64,000 bases of DNA from the NCBI RefSeq assembly GCF_003352085.1, contig NZ_CP025804.1:4588001-4652000 (forward strand), given 5' to 3'. Shown here piece after piece: positions 22,047-29,320 of this stretch. A model generated the notes under the pieces. That model ran no database searches. It was given only the letters and a program-made list of their open reading frames with translations, and was not told the origin of the DNA. Positions within the stretch are counted from its first letter, which is position 1. The number at the start of each line of letters is the position of its first letter. A program made the translations under genes and the position numbers. This stretch comes from Sulfitobacter sp. SK012. Lineage in GTDB: Bacteria > Pseudomonadota > Alphaproteobacteria > Rhodobacterales > Rhodobacteraceae.

Positions 22047-23195
22047 ATGGCGTTTGTTACTCTGAGCTGGATTTTATGGTTGTGGGGAACAGTCCTTGTT
22101 TACTGGCTGTCGCCAGGGCCTGTGCGGCTGCTTGTGCTAGCCTTGGTCTCGCTCGTATTTCTGCTTGTCTACGACCCCCTTTCAGCAGCGCTGCTGTGCA
22201 TATTCGCATTGATGTGCCACATTGCAGGGAACAGAGAGAGTGTGCCAACCGCAGCCTTGGCAGCGGTCGTGTCCAGTATGGTAGCGATACTGATATTTTT
22301 CAAAATTGGTGTCGTGAACCGGGATCTTGCACTGCTGCAGACTGTGCTGATACCATTGGGCCTTAGTTTCTACACGTTCCGATGCGTTCACTTCATGATG
22401 GAGCGTTACACAGGACGTGTTCCGATCTGTTCACTGCGAGAGCTCATTTCCTATCTGTTCTTCTTGCCAACGCTGGTTGTCGGACCGATCCACCGGATAG
22501 ATGACTATCTGAAAGACATGGCCAGGCAACGTTTTGATCCCCGCATGTTGTCGGAAGGTGCCGAACGGATCGTCTACGGCTACGTGAAGCTGGCTGTGAT
22601 AAGCAATTTTCTGGTGGAGCGTCTCTTTGGAGAATGGATCCTGGAGCATCCCGACCAGGACGGTGCGCTGGTGGCATATCTTCTGATCGTAAAAAACGGC
22701 CTGAACGTGTATCTTCAGTTTTCCGGCTATTCCGACATCGCGATCGGATTTGCGCGTATGCTAGGGTTTCGCGTACTGGAGAACTTTAACTGGCCCTATC
22801 TTCAACCAAACATCAGCAGCTTCTGGCGCAGCTGGCACATATCATTATCGAGATGGTGCCGTGAGTACATCTATGAAACCGTGGTCAGCATTACGCGAAA
22901 CCCAGCACTTGGTGCTATTTCAACGATGTTGGTCATTGGTATGTGGCACGAGATCTCTACGCGCTACATCATTTGGGGTATTTATCATGGCCTTGGTCTG
23001 GTCATCTGGCAGTACTGGCAGGGGATCAAAGCGAGGTGGATGCCGACGGTGCCACAACCCTTAGTCGGGTTTGTGTATGCACTCTCTGTATTGCTGACGG
23101 TCCATTTCGTCTGGTTTGGTTTTGTGATTATTTACTCGGGTGGCTTGCGGGAAACTCTCGTTATTTTTGACAAAGTATTTCTGTGGTGGTTGTGA
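22047..23195 (+). CDS. MBOAT family O-acyltransferase (DltB/AlgI-like)
   Basis: 382 residues with about 10-11 transmembrane segments. Family motifs are intact: FFLPTLVVGPIHR, YSDIAIGFARMLGF, FWRSWHISLSRWCREYIY (His264) and GMWHEISTRYIIWGIYHG (His301, the proposed catalytic His). MBOATs of this class move an acyl group from a cytoplasmic thioester carrier across the inner membrane. The C-terminus (FDKVFLWWL) lacks the tyrosine hexapeptide found in fused systems, so the separate microprotein downstream must supply it. The start is ATG 22047; in-frame codons back to 21963 fall in the microprotein gene. The stop overlaps the next ATG (TGATG). Confidence 0.93.
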   Translation: MAFVTLSWILWLWGTVLVYWLSPGPVRLLVLALVSLVFLLVYDPLSAALLCIFALMCHIAGNRESVPTAALAAVVSSMVAILIFFKIGVVNRDLALLQTVLIPLGLSFYTFRCVHFMMERYTGRVPICSLRELISYLFFLPTLVVGPIHRIDDYLKDMARQRFDPRMLSEGAERIVYGYVKLAVISNFLVERLFGEWILEHPDQDGALVAYLLIVKNGLNVYLQFSGYSDIAIGFARMLGFRVLENFNWPYLQPNISSFWRSWHISLSRWCREYIYETVVSITRNPALGAISTMLVIGMWHEISTRYIIWGIYHGLGLVIWQYWQGIKARWMPTVPQPLVGFVYALSVLLTVHFVWFGFVIIYSGGLRETLVIFDKVFLWWL

Positions 23196-23332
23196 TGTAT
23201 GGATATTTCAAACACTGGTTCGGGCCCGTCTTGGGAACATGGCTTTTTGGTTTCTGGATGGCAGTTCTTATCTGCCTCATTCTGCTATGTGCTTTTGAAG
23301 CGCCTGCAAATTTCCGGTATCTGAACCTATGA
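23195..23332 (+). CDS. DltX-like acyl-shuttle microprotein (45 residues)
   Basis: It begins on the last base of the MBOAT stop and ends by overlapping the SGNH start (ATGA at 23329-23332), so all three genes are translationally coupled. It has a short basic N-terminus (MYGYFKHWFG), one membrane helix (about 12-34) and an outside tail ending in FRYLNL. The last six residues match the F-x-Y-x-x-[F/L] pattern of the C-terminal hexapeptide of DltX, whose tyrosine accepts the acyl group from DltB and hands it to DltD. Tyr42 would be the shuttle residue. Too short for routine gene callers. The assignment is by motif, topology and position. Confidence 0.8.
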   Translation: MYGYFKHWFGPVLGTWLFGFWMAVLICLILLCAFEAPANFRYLNL

Positions 23333-24393
23333 TTTCAGCATTTATGACATCAGAACGTTCGCGCGAACTGGCATTTGTCGGGTTTCTGGCTTTGGTGCCG
23401 GTTCTTCTTTTGCTGCTGGTTGAGGTCGCGATCAGGCTCGGTGTTGACGATGGGCTGTTGCGGGACACGGAAGGCGATCACTGGGATTTCTGGCTTGAGG
23501 TCGGCGTGGCTGAACCGGCGATAACGACCTTTCGGATGCGGCCGGACACCGTTTACGGACATGTATCAATCAATTCGATTGGCTTCCGAGGGCCTGAACT
23601 GCAAAATCCGAAACCTCCGGGTCGCGTGCGCGTTGCCGTTTTGGGAACAAGCACCGTTTTGGGGCTGGCTTTAGAGCAGGATCAGACGCTTCCTGCCCTG
23701 ATCGTAGAACGGCTGTCAGACCAGAACCGGACTTGCACGTTCGACTATGTGTCCGTCTCCGGGCCAAGATATCAGCAGACAGATCTTGCCTGGTTGCTCG
23801 AAAATGTTCTTGCTGACGCCGCAATCGATCATGTGATTATCCTTGATCCCGGCCCCAATTTCCGGGAAAGGAAGCAGAATGCAGCAATTGACCTCGATCA
23901 AGAGGCGAATCCTGCGCTAGAAACGCAGGATAGATCGCACAGCGATCCTGACGAAGTGCTTGAACTGGTAAAAAAATTTCGCATCTACTGGAAATACTGG
24001 GTTCCGCGGAACCGGCTGGAACCAGATAGATCAGACCGGTTCCGCAATGCGATGTCGGACCAGGAGATCGCATCGATCATAGAAGCCGAACGCGTTGCTT
24101 TGGACAAGATCGTTCGGTTTTCGCAGGACGCTGATATTCACCATTTCCATTTCCACGGGTTAGCCAGGGGCGATGAGCATGAAGCTGATCAAAGGTGGAA
24201 AAGCGAAACTATAGAGACTTACTCTGGTGACGGATTCACAGTTTTCCCGGACGTGCTTAAGGCTGTGCGACCCACCCGAAACTATTTTTACAGTCGCGCG
24301 CATTACAACCCAAAAGGGGCGGATCTGGCTGCAGCCCTGATCACGAATCGAATTCTCGATGCGTTTCCAGAACCGGGTTCAATCTGCGAATAG
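23329..24393 (+). CDS. Membrane-anchored SGNH-like acyltransferase (DltD-like role)
   Basis: 354 residues. A membrane helix (about 15-37) is followed by a periplasmic SGNH-fold domain: RGPELQNPKPPGRVRVAVLG leads into block I GTSTVLG with Ser108 as nucleophile. The C-terminal block has His323 in SRAHYNPKGADLAA. The Asp usually three residues before that His is Ser here. By analogy with DltD, it would take the acyl group from the microprotein tyrosine and give it to an envelope polymer. It is the last gene of the cassette; no terminator is obvious after it. Confidence 0.82.
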   Translation: MISAFMTSERSRELAFVGFLALVPVLLLLLVEVAIRLGVDDGLLRDTEGDHWDFWLEVGVAEPAITTFRMRPDTVYGHVSINSIGFRGPELQNPKPPGRVRVAVLGTSTVLGLALEQDQTLPALIVERLSDQNRTCTFDYVSVSGPRYQQTDLAWLLENVLADAAIDHVIILDPGPNFRERKQNAAIDLDQEANPALETQDRSHSDPDEVLELVKKFRIYWKYWVPRNRLEPDRSDRFRNAMSDQEIASIIEAERVALDKIVRFSQDADIHHFHFHGLARGDEHEADQRWKSETIETYSGDGFTVFPDVLKAVRPTRNYFYSRAHYNPKGADLAAALITNRILDAFPEPGSICE

Positions 24394-24647
24394 GCTGGTT
24401 TCAAGTGGAAGCGATGGGTGCTTGAGTGTGCTTTTGACGAATTTCTGGACCGAGACAACTCTGGTGAGCACTGCCGGAAGAAACTGGCTTGAGGCGGGGA
24501 GGGCGACTGCCTGCCACTACAGGATGACCAAACGCTTTCCATTTCACTATTTCACAACCAGCCCGGAATAATCCGCCTGACGGTAAGGCTGTACATCAGA
24601 TTCTCGCTCTCACATCGGAATGTCGTAAGCATCAACGCTGCATCTGA

Positions 24648-24905
24648 TCAAGCGACGTTTTTTGCTTCGATCTCAGCTTTCTGTTCCTCGACGATGGCCT
24701 GATACTGCCATGGCATCAACTCGCCAATACGATTGACGGGGTAGTCTTGGATGCGTTCCAGGACCCAAGCAAGCCAAGCTTCTGGATTTACGCGGTTGAG
24801 CTTGCATGTCTCGATCAGGGTATAGGCTATGGCGGCGGACTCCCCACGCGTGCGCGTACTGGTCAATCTGTTCGGCAATAACACCCCATGACCACCTGCA
24901 AGCAA
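24648..24905 (-). pseudogene. IS66 family transposase, C-terminal remnant
   Basis: 85 codons on the minus strand contain SAAIAYTLIETCKLNRVNPE and AWLAWVLERIQDYPVNRIGE then LMPWQY. This is the familiar C-terminus of IS66-type TnpC proteins (domain after the DDE core). The catalytic part is missing, and the N-terminal 20 residues of the reading frame are scrambled sequence. No inverted repeats were found around it. It marks an old insertion inside the island. Confidence 0.75.
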
Positions 24906-24913
24906 CTGACCTG

Positions 24914-25287
24914 ATGATGCTAGAGGCTCGCGATATGCGGGTTGCAGCGCGGATCCGCCGTCCTGGCTATGCGCAGAGGAACCCCCATCAGTTCACGATA
25001 CGGTCAGCGGTCGCATCTGGACGTCAGACCGAGCTGTCTAAGATTGTGAACGGCAATGGCGATTGGATGTTCTACGGGCATTCCAACGCAGCCCAGACCG
25101 GCCTTGATGCGTGGTGGCTGATCGACTTGCGCGCGTTTCGTGCAGGGTTGTTCCCTATTAGGTCTAGTGCACAACAGATTGTCATGGAGGATCAGGCGAA
25201 TGCGATGGGACAAGGTTCCAGTGGTTTGATGTGAGGTCGTTTCCAGCCGAGCCGCCCCTGGTGGTGGCTAGTTCGGAGGGCTCTTGA
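24914..25287 (+). pseudogene. Frameshifted phage/plasmid-type hypothetical gene
   Basis: From ATG 24914 the frame reads MMLEARDMRVAARIRRPGYA, then FTIRSAVASGRQTELSKI and GDWMFYGHSN, and stops at 25234. Another frame continues the sense from about 25204 (DGTRFQWFDVRSFPAEPPLV) to a stop at 25287. The two halves together look like one protein of about 124 residues of a type often seen on phages and integrative elements (a GDW-x-x-YGH motif is visible). One indel near 25200 broke it. The 5' end may also be cut by the IS66 remnant. Confidence 0.6.
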
Positions 25288-25574
25288 GACATTACCACGG
25301 CCATGCGGCATAAGCCTATGTGGATGATGAAACGACTGCGCCGCGAAGGGCATGCGAGCATAGCTTCATCTTTCCAACCACCAGACTGCTTTCTGACTAC
25401 AGCATGAGAATCGAGGCTGCGGACCCAGAGGGGGTTTTGTCAGGTATTGTTATATTGTCAGGTGAGGAAAGACTGGGGCCTTTAGTACCGCTGCACCGAC
25501 CGAAACCAACGGCCCTGTCCCCCATATGTCCCCCAGAGGTGCCACTAAAGCTATGGCGAATCGCTACCACAGCT
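25288..25574. other. Island right end, no gene recognised
   Basis: 287 bp between the broken hypothetical gene and the right attachment repeat. A short open frame exists at 25320-25577 but reads as low-quality sequence with no family signal. This stretch may hold the recombinase arm sites of attR. Confidence 0.4.
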
Positions 25575-25645
25575 TAAATAGCTGTATTTTAAGTTAAAAC
25601 TGGTGAGCCCGTCCGGGTTCGAACCGGAGACCTACTGATTAAAAG
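25575..25645. repeat. Right attachment repeat (attR)
   Basis: 71 bp matching 15031-15101 with three mismatches, all in the 26 bp beyond the tRNA. Bases 25601-25645 form the 3' part of the intact tRNA-Lys. The element therefore brought its own tRNA 3' end, plus 26 bp of downstream sequence, which rebuilt the gene on integration. Confidence 0.88.
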
Positions 25646-25676
25646 TCAGTTGCTCTACCAACTGAGCTACAGGCCC
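25601..25676 (-). tRNA. tRNA-Lys (TTT anticodon)
   Basis: 76 nt on the minus strand, from GGGCCTGTAGCTCAG at 25676 down to an encoded CCA at 25601. D arm, anticodon stem CAACTGA with loop CTTTTAAT (anticodon TTT), T arm GGTTCGAACC and a 7-bp acceptor stem with one G-T pair are all readable. Its 3' half is the integration target of the island. It is the only complete tRNA in the window. Confidence 0.95.
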
Positions 25677-25751
25677 ACTAGGCGGTCTACTTAGAAAGGT
25701 GCCGCAGGGGGGTCAAGCCCTTAACGTGCTTAATTCGTGTCCAACCGCTGG

Positions 25752-25774
25752 ATAACGCTGCAAAGCAGCGTTAT
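25752..25774. promoter_or_regulatory. Perfect 10-bp hairpin directly abutting the dapF start
   Basis: ATAACGCTGC, AAA, GCAGCGTTAT: a perfect inverted repeat whose last base touches the ATG at 25775. There is no T-tract, so it is not a terminator. In mRNA it would occupy the place of a ribosome site. It could be a translation-control hairpin or a protein operator, or it may imply that the true start is the ATG at 25784. Confidence 0.6.
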
Positions 25775-26617
25775 ATGCCCCCAATGGACACTGCAGCACC
25801 TACCGAATTGCCCTTTATGAAGATGCATGGGCTTGGAAACGACTTTGTCGTCGTGGATGCGCGTGCTCAAAACGTGCCGCTGCCGGCCGCACTGGTAAAA
25901 GGAATCGCTCACCGCCAGTTTGGTATCGGTTTTGACCAGCTTGCTGTAATTTCAAACGGAACAGGTGACGCGCACCTCACGTTCTACAATGCCGATGGAT
26001 CGACCTCGGCTGCCTGTGGCAATGCAACCCGCTGCATCGCACGGCACTTGATGGACGAAACCGGACAGACGAACCTACTCCTGACAACTGAACGAGGCGA
26101 TCTGGCTGCAGTGGATGCGGGGGATGGCCTGACATCTATCAACATGGGCCTACCGCAGCTGGCGTGGGCGGACATACCGTTATCACGCGAGATGGATACC
26201 CTTTCCCTTCCTATGGATGGCAGCCCTGTTGCGACAGGTATGGGCAATCCGCATTGCACCTTCTTCGTTGATGATGTGAATTCTATCGACCTTGCAGTTT
26301 TTGGACCCGTCCATGAGCACCACGTCTTTTATCCGCAGCGCACAAACGTACAGGTGGCGCAGATCTTCGGCACTGACCACATACGCATGCGCGTATGGGA
26401 GCGTGGCGTAGGCGTTACGTTGGCTTCAGGCTCCTCTTCCTGTGCGGTGGCCGTCGCAGCGGCGCGGCGTGGCTTGACGGGCCGCAAAGTGCGGCTCGAC
26501 CTTGATGGTGGCACGTTGACGATTGACTGGCGCGATGACGGAGTTTGGATGACCGGAACGACAATGCACGTGGCATCCGGCGTACTGACGTCCGAATTTA
26601 TCAAGAGCCTGACATGA
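25775..26617 (+). CDS. dapF: Diaminopimelate epimerase
   Basis: 280 residues from ATG 25775; ATG 25784 is an alternative. DapF interconverts LL- and meso-diaminopimelate for lysine and peptidoglycan synthesis. The family core MKMHGLGNDFVVVDAR and the first active-site motif AACGNATRC are intact. The second catalytic motif, normally A-C-G, reads TLASGSSSCAV, so the expected catalytic Cys is Ser and a Cys appears four positions later. This may be a lineage feature. The stop overlaps mtaB (ATGA). A perfect hairpin lies immediately before the start. Confidence 0.9.
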   Translation: MPPMDTAAPTELPFMKMHGLGNDFVVVDARAQNVPLPAALVKGIAHRQFGIGFDQLAVISNGTGDAHLTFYNADGSTSAACGNATRCIARHLMDETGQTNLLLTTERGDLAAVDAGDGLTSINMGLPQLAWADIPLSREMDTLSLPMDGSPVATGMGNPHCTFFVDDVNSIDLAVFGPVHEHHVFYPQRTNVQVAQIFGTDHIRMRVWERGVGVTLASGSSSCAVAVAAARRGLTGRKVRLDLDGGTLTIDWRDDGVWMTGTTMHVASGVLTSEFIKSLT

Positions 26618-27867
26618 GCGCGCCTGTATTCTCGAACCATGGCTGCCGCTTGAATGCCTACGAGCTTGAAGCAATGAAGGAACTTGCGGCGGATGCAGGA
26701 CTGCAAGACGCCGTAGTGGTCAACACCTGCGCCGTCACAGCGGAGGCCGTGCGCAAAGCCCGTCAAGATATTCGCAAGCTGCGAAAGGCCAATCCAAACG
26801 CACGCTTGATCGTTACCGGCTGCGCTGCGCAAACCGAACCAACCACTTTTACTTCCATGCCAGAAGTCGACGCGGTTATTGGCAACACCGAAAAGATGCA
26901 GGGTGCCACGTGGAAGGGCCTCGCAGCAGATTTCATTGGTGAAACCGAAGCGGTGCAGGTTGATGACATCATGTCCGTCACTGAGACGGCAGGACATCTA
27001 ATCGATGGCTTTGGCACCCGCAGCCGCGCCTATGTGCAGGTTCAAAACGGCTGTGACCATCGGTGCACCTTCTGCATCATCCCCTTTGGGCGCGGCAATT
27101 CCCGCTCAGTACCGGCTGGCGTTGTCGTGGATCAAATCAAACGGCTGGTGGATAAGGGCTATAACGAAGTTGTGCTGACAGGTGTGGACCTCACAAGTTG
27201 GGGTGCGGACTTGCCCGCTGAGCCGAAATTAGGCGATCTGGTGATGCGCATCCTTCGACTGGTGCCTGACCTACCTAGGCTGCGCATCAGTTCCATCGAC
27301 AGCATTGAGGTGGACGAAAACCTACTGGCGGCCATTGCAACAGAGCCGCGTCTGATGCCGCATCTTCACCTGTCGCTGCAACATGGCGACGATATGATTC
27401 TTAAGCGGATGAAGCGCCGCCACTTGCGCGATGATGCGATCCGCTTCGCCCGAGAGGCGCAGCGTCTGCGTCCAGACATGGTCTTTGGTGCGGATATCAT
27501 CGCCGGATTTCCAACCGAGACTGATGCGATGTTTGAAAATGCTCTCGCGTTGATCGAAGACTGTGACCTCACCTGGCTTCATGTCTTTCCGTATTCGATT
27601 CGTACCGGCACACCTGCCGCACGGATGCCACAAGTGAATGGCACTCTGATCAAAGAGCGCGCAGCCAGGCTCCGTGAAGCGGGTGCTGCGCAGGTCAAGA
27701 AACATCTCTCCAATCAAGTGGGACGCACGCACGCCGTCTTGATGGAGAGCCCAACCATGGGACGCACGGAACAATTCACGCCTGTGACATTTGACCAACC
27801 GCAAGTTGAAGGTCAGATTGTTCCAGTAACCATTCTATCTGCTGGGACCGATTCCCTTATCGGATGA
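26614..27867 (+). CDS. mtaB: tRNA N6-threonylcarbamoyladenosine(37)-C2 methylthiotransferase
   Basis: 417 residues. MtaB inserts a methylthio group at C2 of t6A37 in tRNA, using two iron-sulfur clusters and SAM. The N-terminal UPF0004-type domain has the three cluster cysteines (NHGCRLN, NTCAV, TGCAAQ). The radical SAM motif CDHRCTFC is intact, followed by the typical GRGNSRS. The start at 26614 overlaps the dapF stop; an in-frame extension to 26545 lies inside dapF. Coupling of dapF and mtaB is frequent in alphaproteobacteria, as I recall it. Confidence 0.94.
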   Translation: MSAPVFSNHGCRLNAYELEAMKELAADAGLQDAVVVNTCAVTAEAVRKARQDIRKLRKANPNARLIVTGCAAQTEPTTFTSMPEVDAVIGNTEKMQGATWKGLAADFIGETEAVQVDDIMSVTETAGHLIDGFGTRSRAYVQVQNGCDHRCTFCIIPFGRGNSRSVPAGVVVDQIKRLVDKGYNEVVLTGVDLTSWGADLPAEPKLGDLVMRILRLVPDLPRLRISSIDSIEVDENLLAAIATEPRLMPHLHLSLQHGDDMILKRMKRRHLRDDAIRFAREAQRLRPDMVFGADIIAGFPTETDAMFENALALIEDCDLTWLHVFPYSIRTGTPAARMPQVNGTLIKERAARLREAGAAQVKKHLSNQVGRTHAVLMESPTMGRTEQFTPVTFDQPQVEGQIVPVTILSAGTDSLIG

Positions 27868-27900
27868 ACCCGGCCCAGAAACGCGAAAGTAACTGAACAC

Positions 27901-28578
27901 GTGACCGGAAAATGCACCCTAAGCGATACTGGCTTTCTAGACAGCGCATCATCGGCGTTGCGTAACCTGATGACCGAGCTCGCCGTTCAAAAAGACCTAA
28001 AAAAGGGCGAGGTTCTTTTTGAAGAAGGCGAACAGGGCGAGACTCTCTATGCGATGGTCTCAGGCACGCTAGAAGTCAGCGTGATTTCCTCCGACGGCCG
28101 CAAATTGAGCCTCCACGTACTGCACCAAGGTGCCGTTTTTGGCGAGATCTGCCTGTTTGATCCCGGCCCCCGCACCGCAACGTTAACTGCACTTGAGCCT
28201 ACGTCAGTGATGGCCATCCGCAATGCTGACGTGCTGCAGGCACTGCATGAAACTCCCAGTTTGCACATCGACATGATCCAGCTCGCCGGCAAGCGCCTGC
28301 GGTGGATGGGATCACAGCTCAGCGAGCAGGTTTTCCTACCACTACCTGCACGGCTTGCACGCAAGATTCTGCATTTGACAGATGCTGGGCTGGTTCAGAC
28401 GGAGAAACTTGCCATGTCTCAATCAGATTTGGCTGAGTTTGTCGGGGCAAGTCGCGAGGCCGTGTCAAAGACTTTGGCCACATGGAAAGCGGATGGTCTT
28501 ATAGACCTCAGCCGCGGCGGCCTGCTTCTACGAGATCGGCCATCTTTAGAAAAAATCGCAGATATTGTAGAAAGTTAG
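27901..28578 (+). CDS. Crp/Fnr family transcriptional regulator
   Basis: 225 residues from a GTG. The N-terminal cyclic-nucleotide-binding domain (about 25-135) carries a phosphate-cassette-like segment FGEICLFDPGPRTATLTA, including the Arg that contacts cAMP phosphate in Crp. The C-terminal winged helix has the recognition helix ASREAVSKTLATW. There is no Fnr-type N-terminal cysteine cluster. A consensus CRP half-site pair lies 7 bp after its stop. The effector is uncertain; cAMP or cGMP is plausible. Confidence 0.9.
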   Translation: MTGKCTLSDTGFLDSASSALRNLMTELAVQKDLKKGEVLFEEGEQGETLYAMVSGTLEVSVISSDGRKLSLHVLHQGAVFGEICLFDPGPRTATLTALEPTSVMAIRNADVLQALHETPSLHIDMIQLAGKRLRWMGSQLSEQVFLPLPARLARKILHLTDAGLVQTEKLAMSQSDLAEFVGASREAVSKTLATWKADGLIDLSRGGLLLRDRPSLEKIADIVES

Positions 28579-28584
28579 TAGCTA

Positions 28585-28600
28585 TGTGATCTCGATCACA
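28585..28600. promoter_or_regulatory. CRP-type binding site (TGTGA-N6-TCACA)
   Basis: TGTGATCTCGATCACA has both 5-bp half-sites perfect and extends to 6-bp arms. It lies just downstream of the crp/fnr-like gene, at the head of a 740-bp stretch without a clear gene. It could control a transcript running into that stretch. Confidence 0.6.
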
Positions 28601-29320
28601 GACAGCATGGCCCGGATAGGCGAATGTCAGTACATTACTTCTAACTGGCGCCGGGCACTACCAAACGCAGTATTGATTGCGGATCCCGGCGCAACATAGA
28701 ACGGCCTAGGGTTAGGTACGCGGGAAAGGTGGCTAAGCCATTCGGAACCGGGGTTTTACCGAAAGGTACATGCCTCCTCGCCCAATTTTTTTAGTTGCCT
28801 TGATTCTGTAAGTTTTACCTCTTCCGGTTTTTGGCATATTTATAGCCCCTTCAGTTCCCGAAATCTGAAGGGGTTAATTTTTTGCAAACTTCAACCCAAG
28901 CATTTTTGGCGTTCAGCACACCCAATTCATATTCATTTGATTCGGTTTCCGCATTCACGATCCGCGCGGGGCTTTCGGGTTTCTCAAATGCTTGACGTGG
29001 CTCCGCATGCATTTTGTTGCCCAGTAATTGATGCGGCCAGACGGGGTGTTTTCATATCCCCAATACTGGCGGTGCAGTTGGCCCTTGCGTCAAGTTAATC
29101 CGCAAACGACTTTTATCAAACCTGTCCACAAGATCAGCTCAAAAACAGAAATCGTTCGAGCCACGAACAGGAGTCGTGTTGGATCATGGTTGCCAAAACT
29201 AAATGAGAAACTCGGGCTGCCCAGCGCAGGTTTCACCGTCGGCTTGGTCGAGTTCATTCTCGGGCCATTCAAAGCGATTACTATGTGGAAAATATGCTGA
29301 AAAACCTGTAATATTTCTTT
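28601..29320. other. Structured non-coding stretch, possible small RNA
   Basis: No gene is supported here. Visible structure: an 8-bp perfect stem GCGCCGGG (28648-28655) with CCCGGCGC (28685-28692), enclosing a smaller CGCA/TGCG stem; a T7 run at about 28787 after a GC-rich segment; and a strong terminator at 28846. The CRP-type site lies just before. Together these could be a CRP-regulated small RNA of about 150-250 nt. Short open frames at 29028-29300 (+) and 29090-29272 (-) overlap each other and show no family signal. Confidence 0.4.
28846..28883 (+). terminator. Rho-independent terminator
   Basis: CCCCTTCAG, a 10-nt loop, CTGAAGGGG, then TTAATTTTTT: a perfect 9-bp stem with a T tract. 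No coding gene ends shortly before it on the plus strand (crp ends 268 nt upstream), which supports an untranslated transcript in this region. Confidence 0.75.

Larger units (their letters stand above)
15031..25645. mobile_element. Genomic island integrated at tRNA-Lys
   Basis: About 10.6 kb between two 71-bp direct repeats, with a tyrosine recombinase gene starting about 140 bp inside the left repeat. The intact tRNA-Lys is rebuilt at the right end. Cargo: recombinase, an unknown downstream gene, a truncated acetyltransferase, the dlt-like acylation cassette, an IS66 remnant and a frameshifted phage/plasmid-type gene. No replication or conjugation genes are seen, so it is a decayed or satellite-type integrative element. 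Excision would need the recombinase and an excisionase, and none of the latter is recognised. Confidence 0.85.

Noticed and set aside
29028..29300. 90-codon plus-strand open frame before the APH-like kinase
   Set aside because: Composition is not protein-like, a minus-strand frame overlaps it, and no ribosome site or homology pattern is visible.
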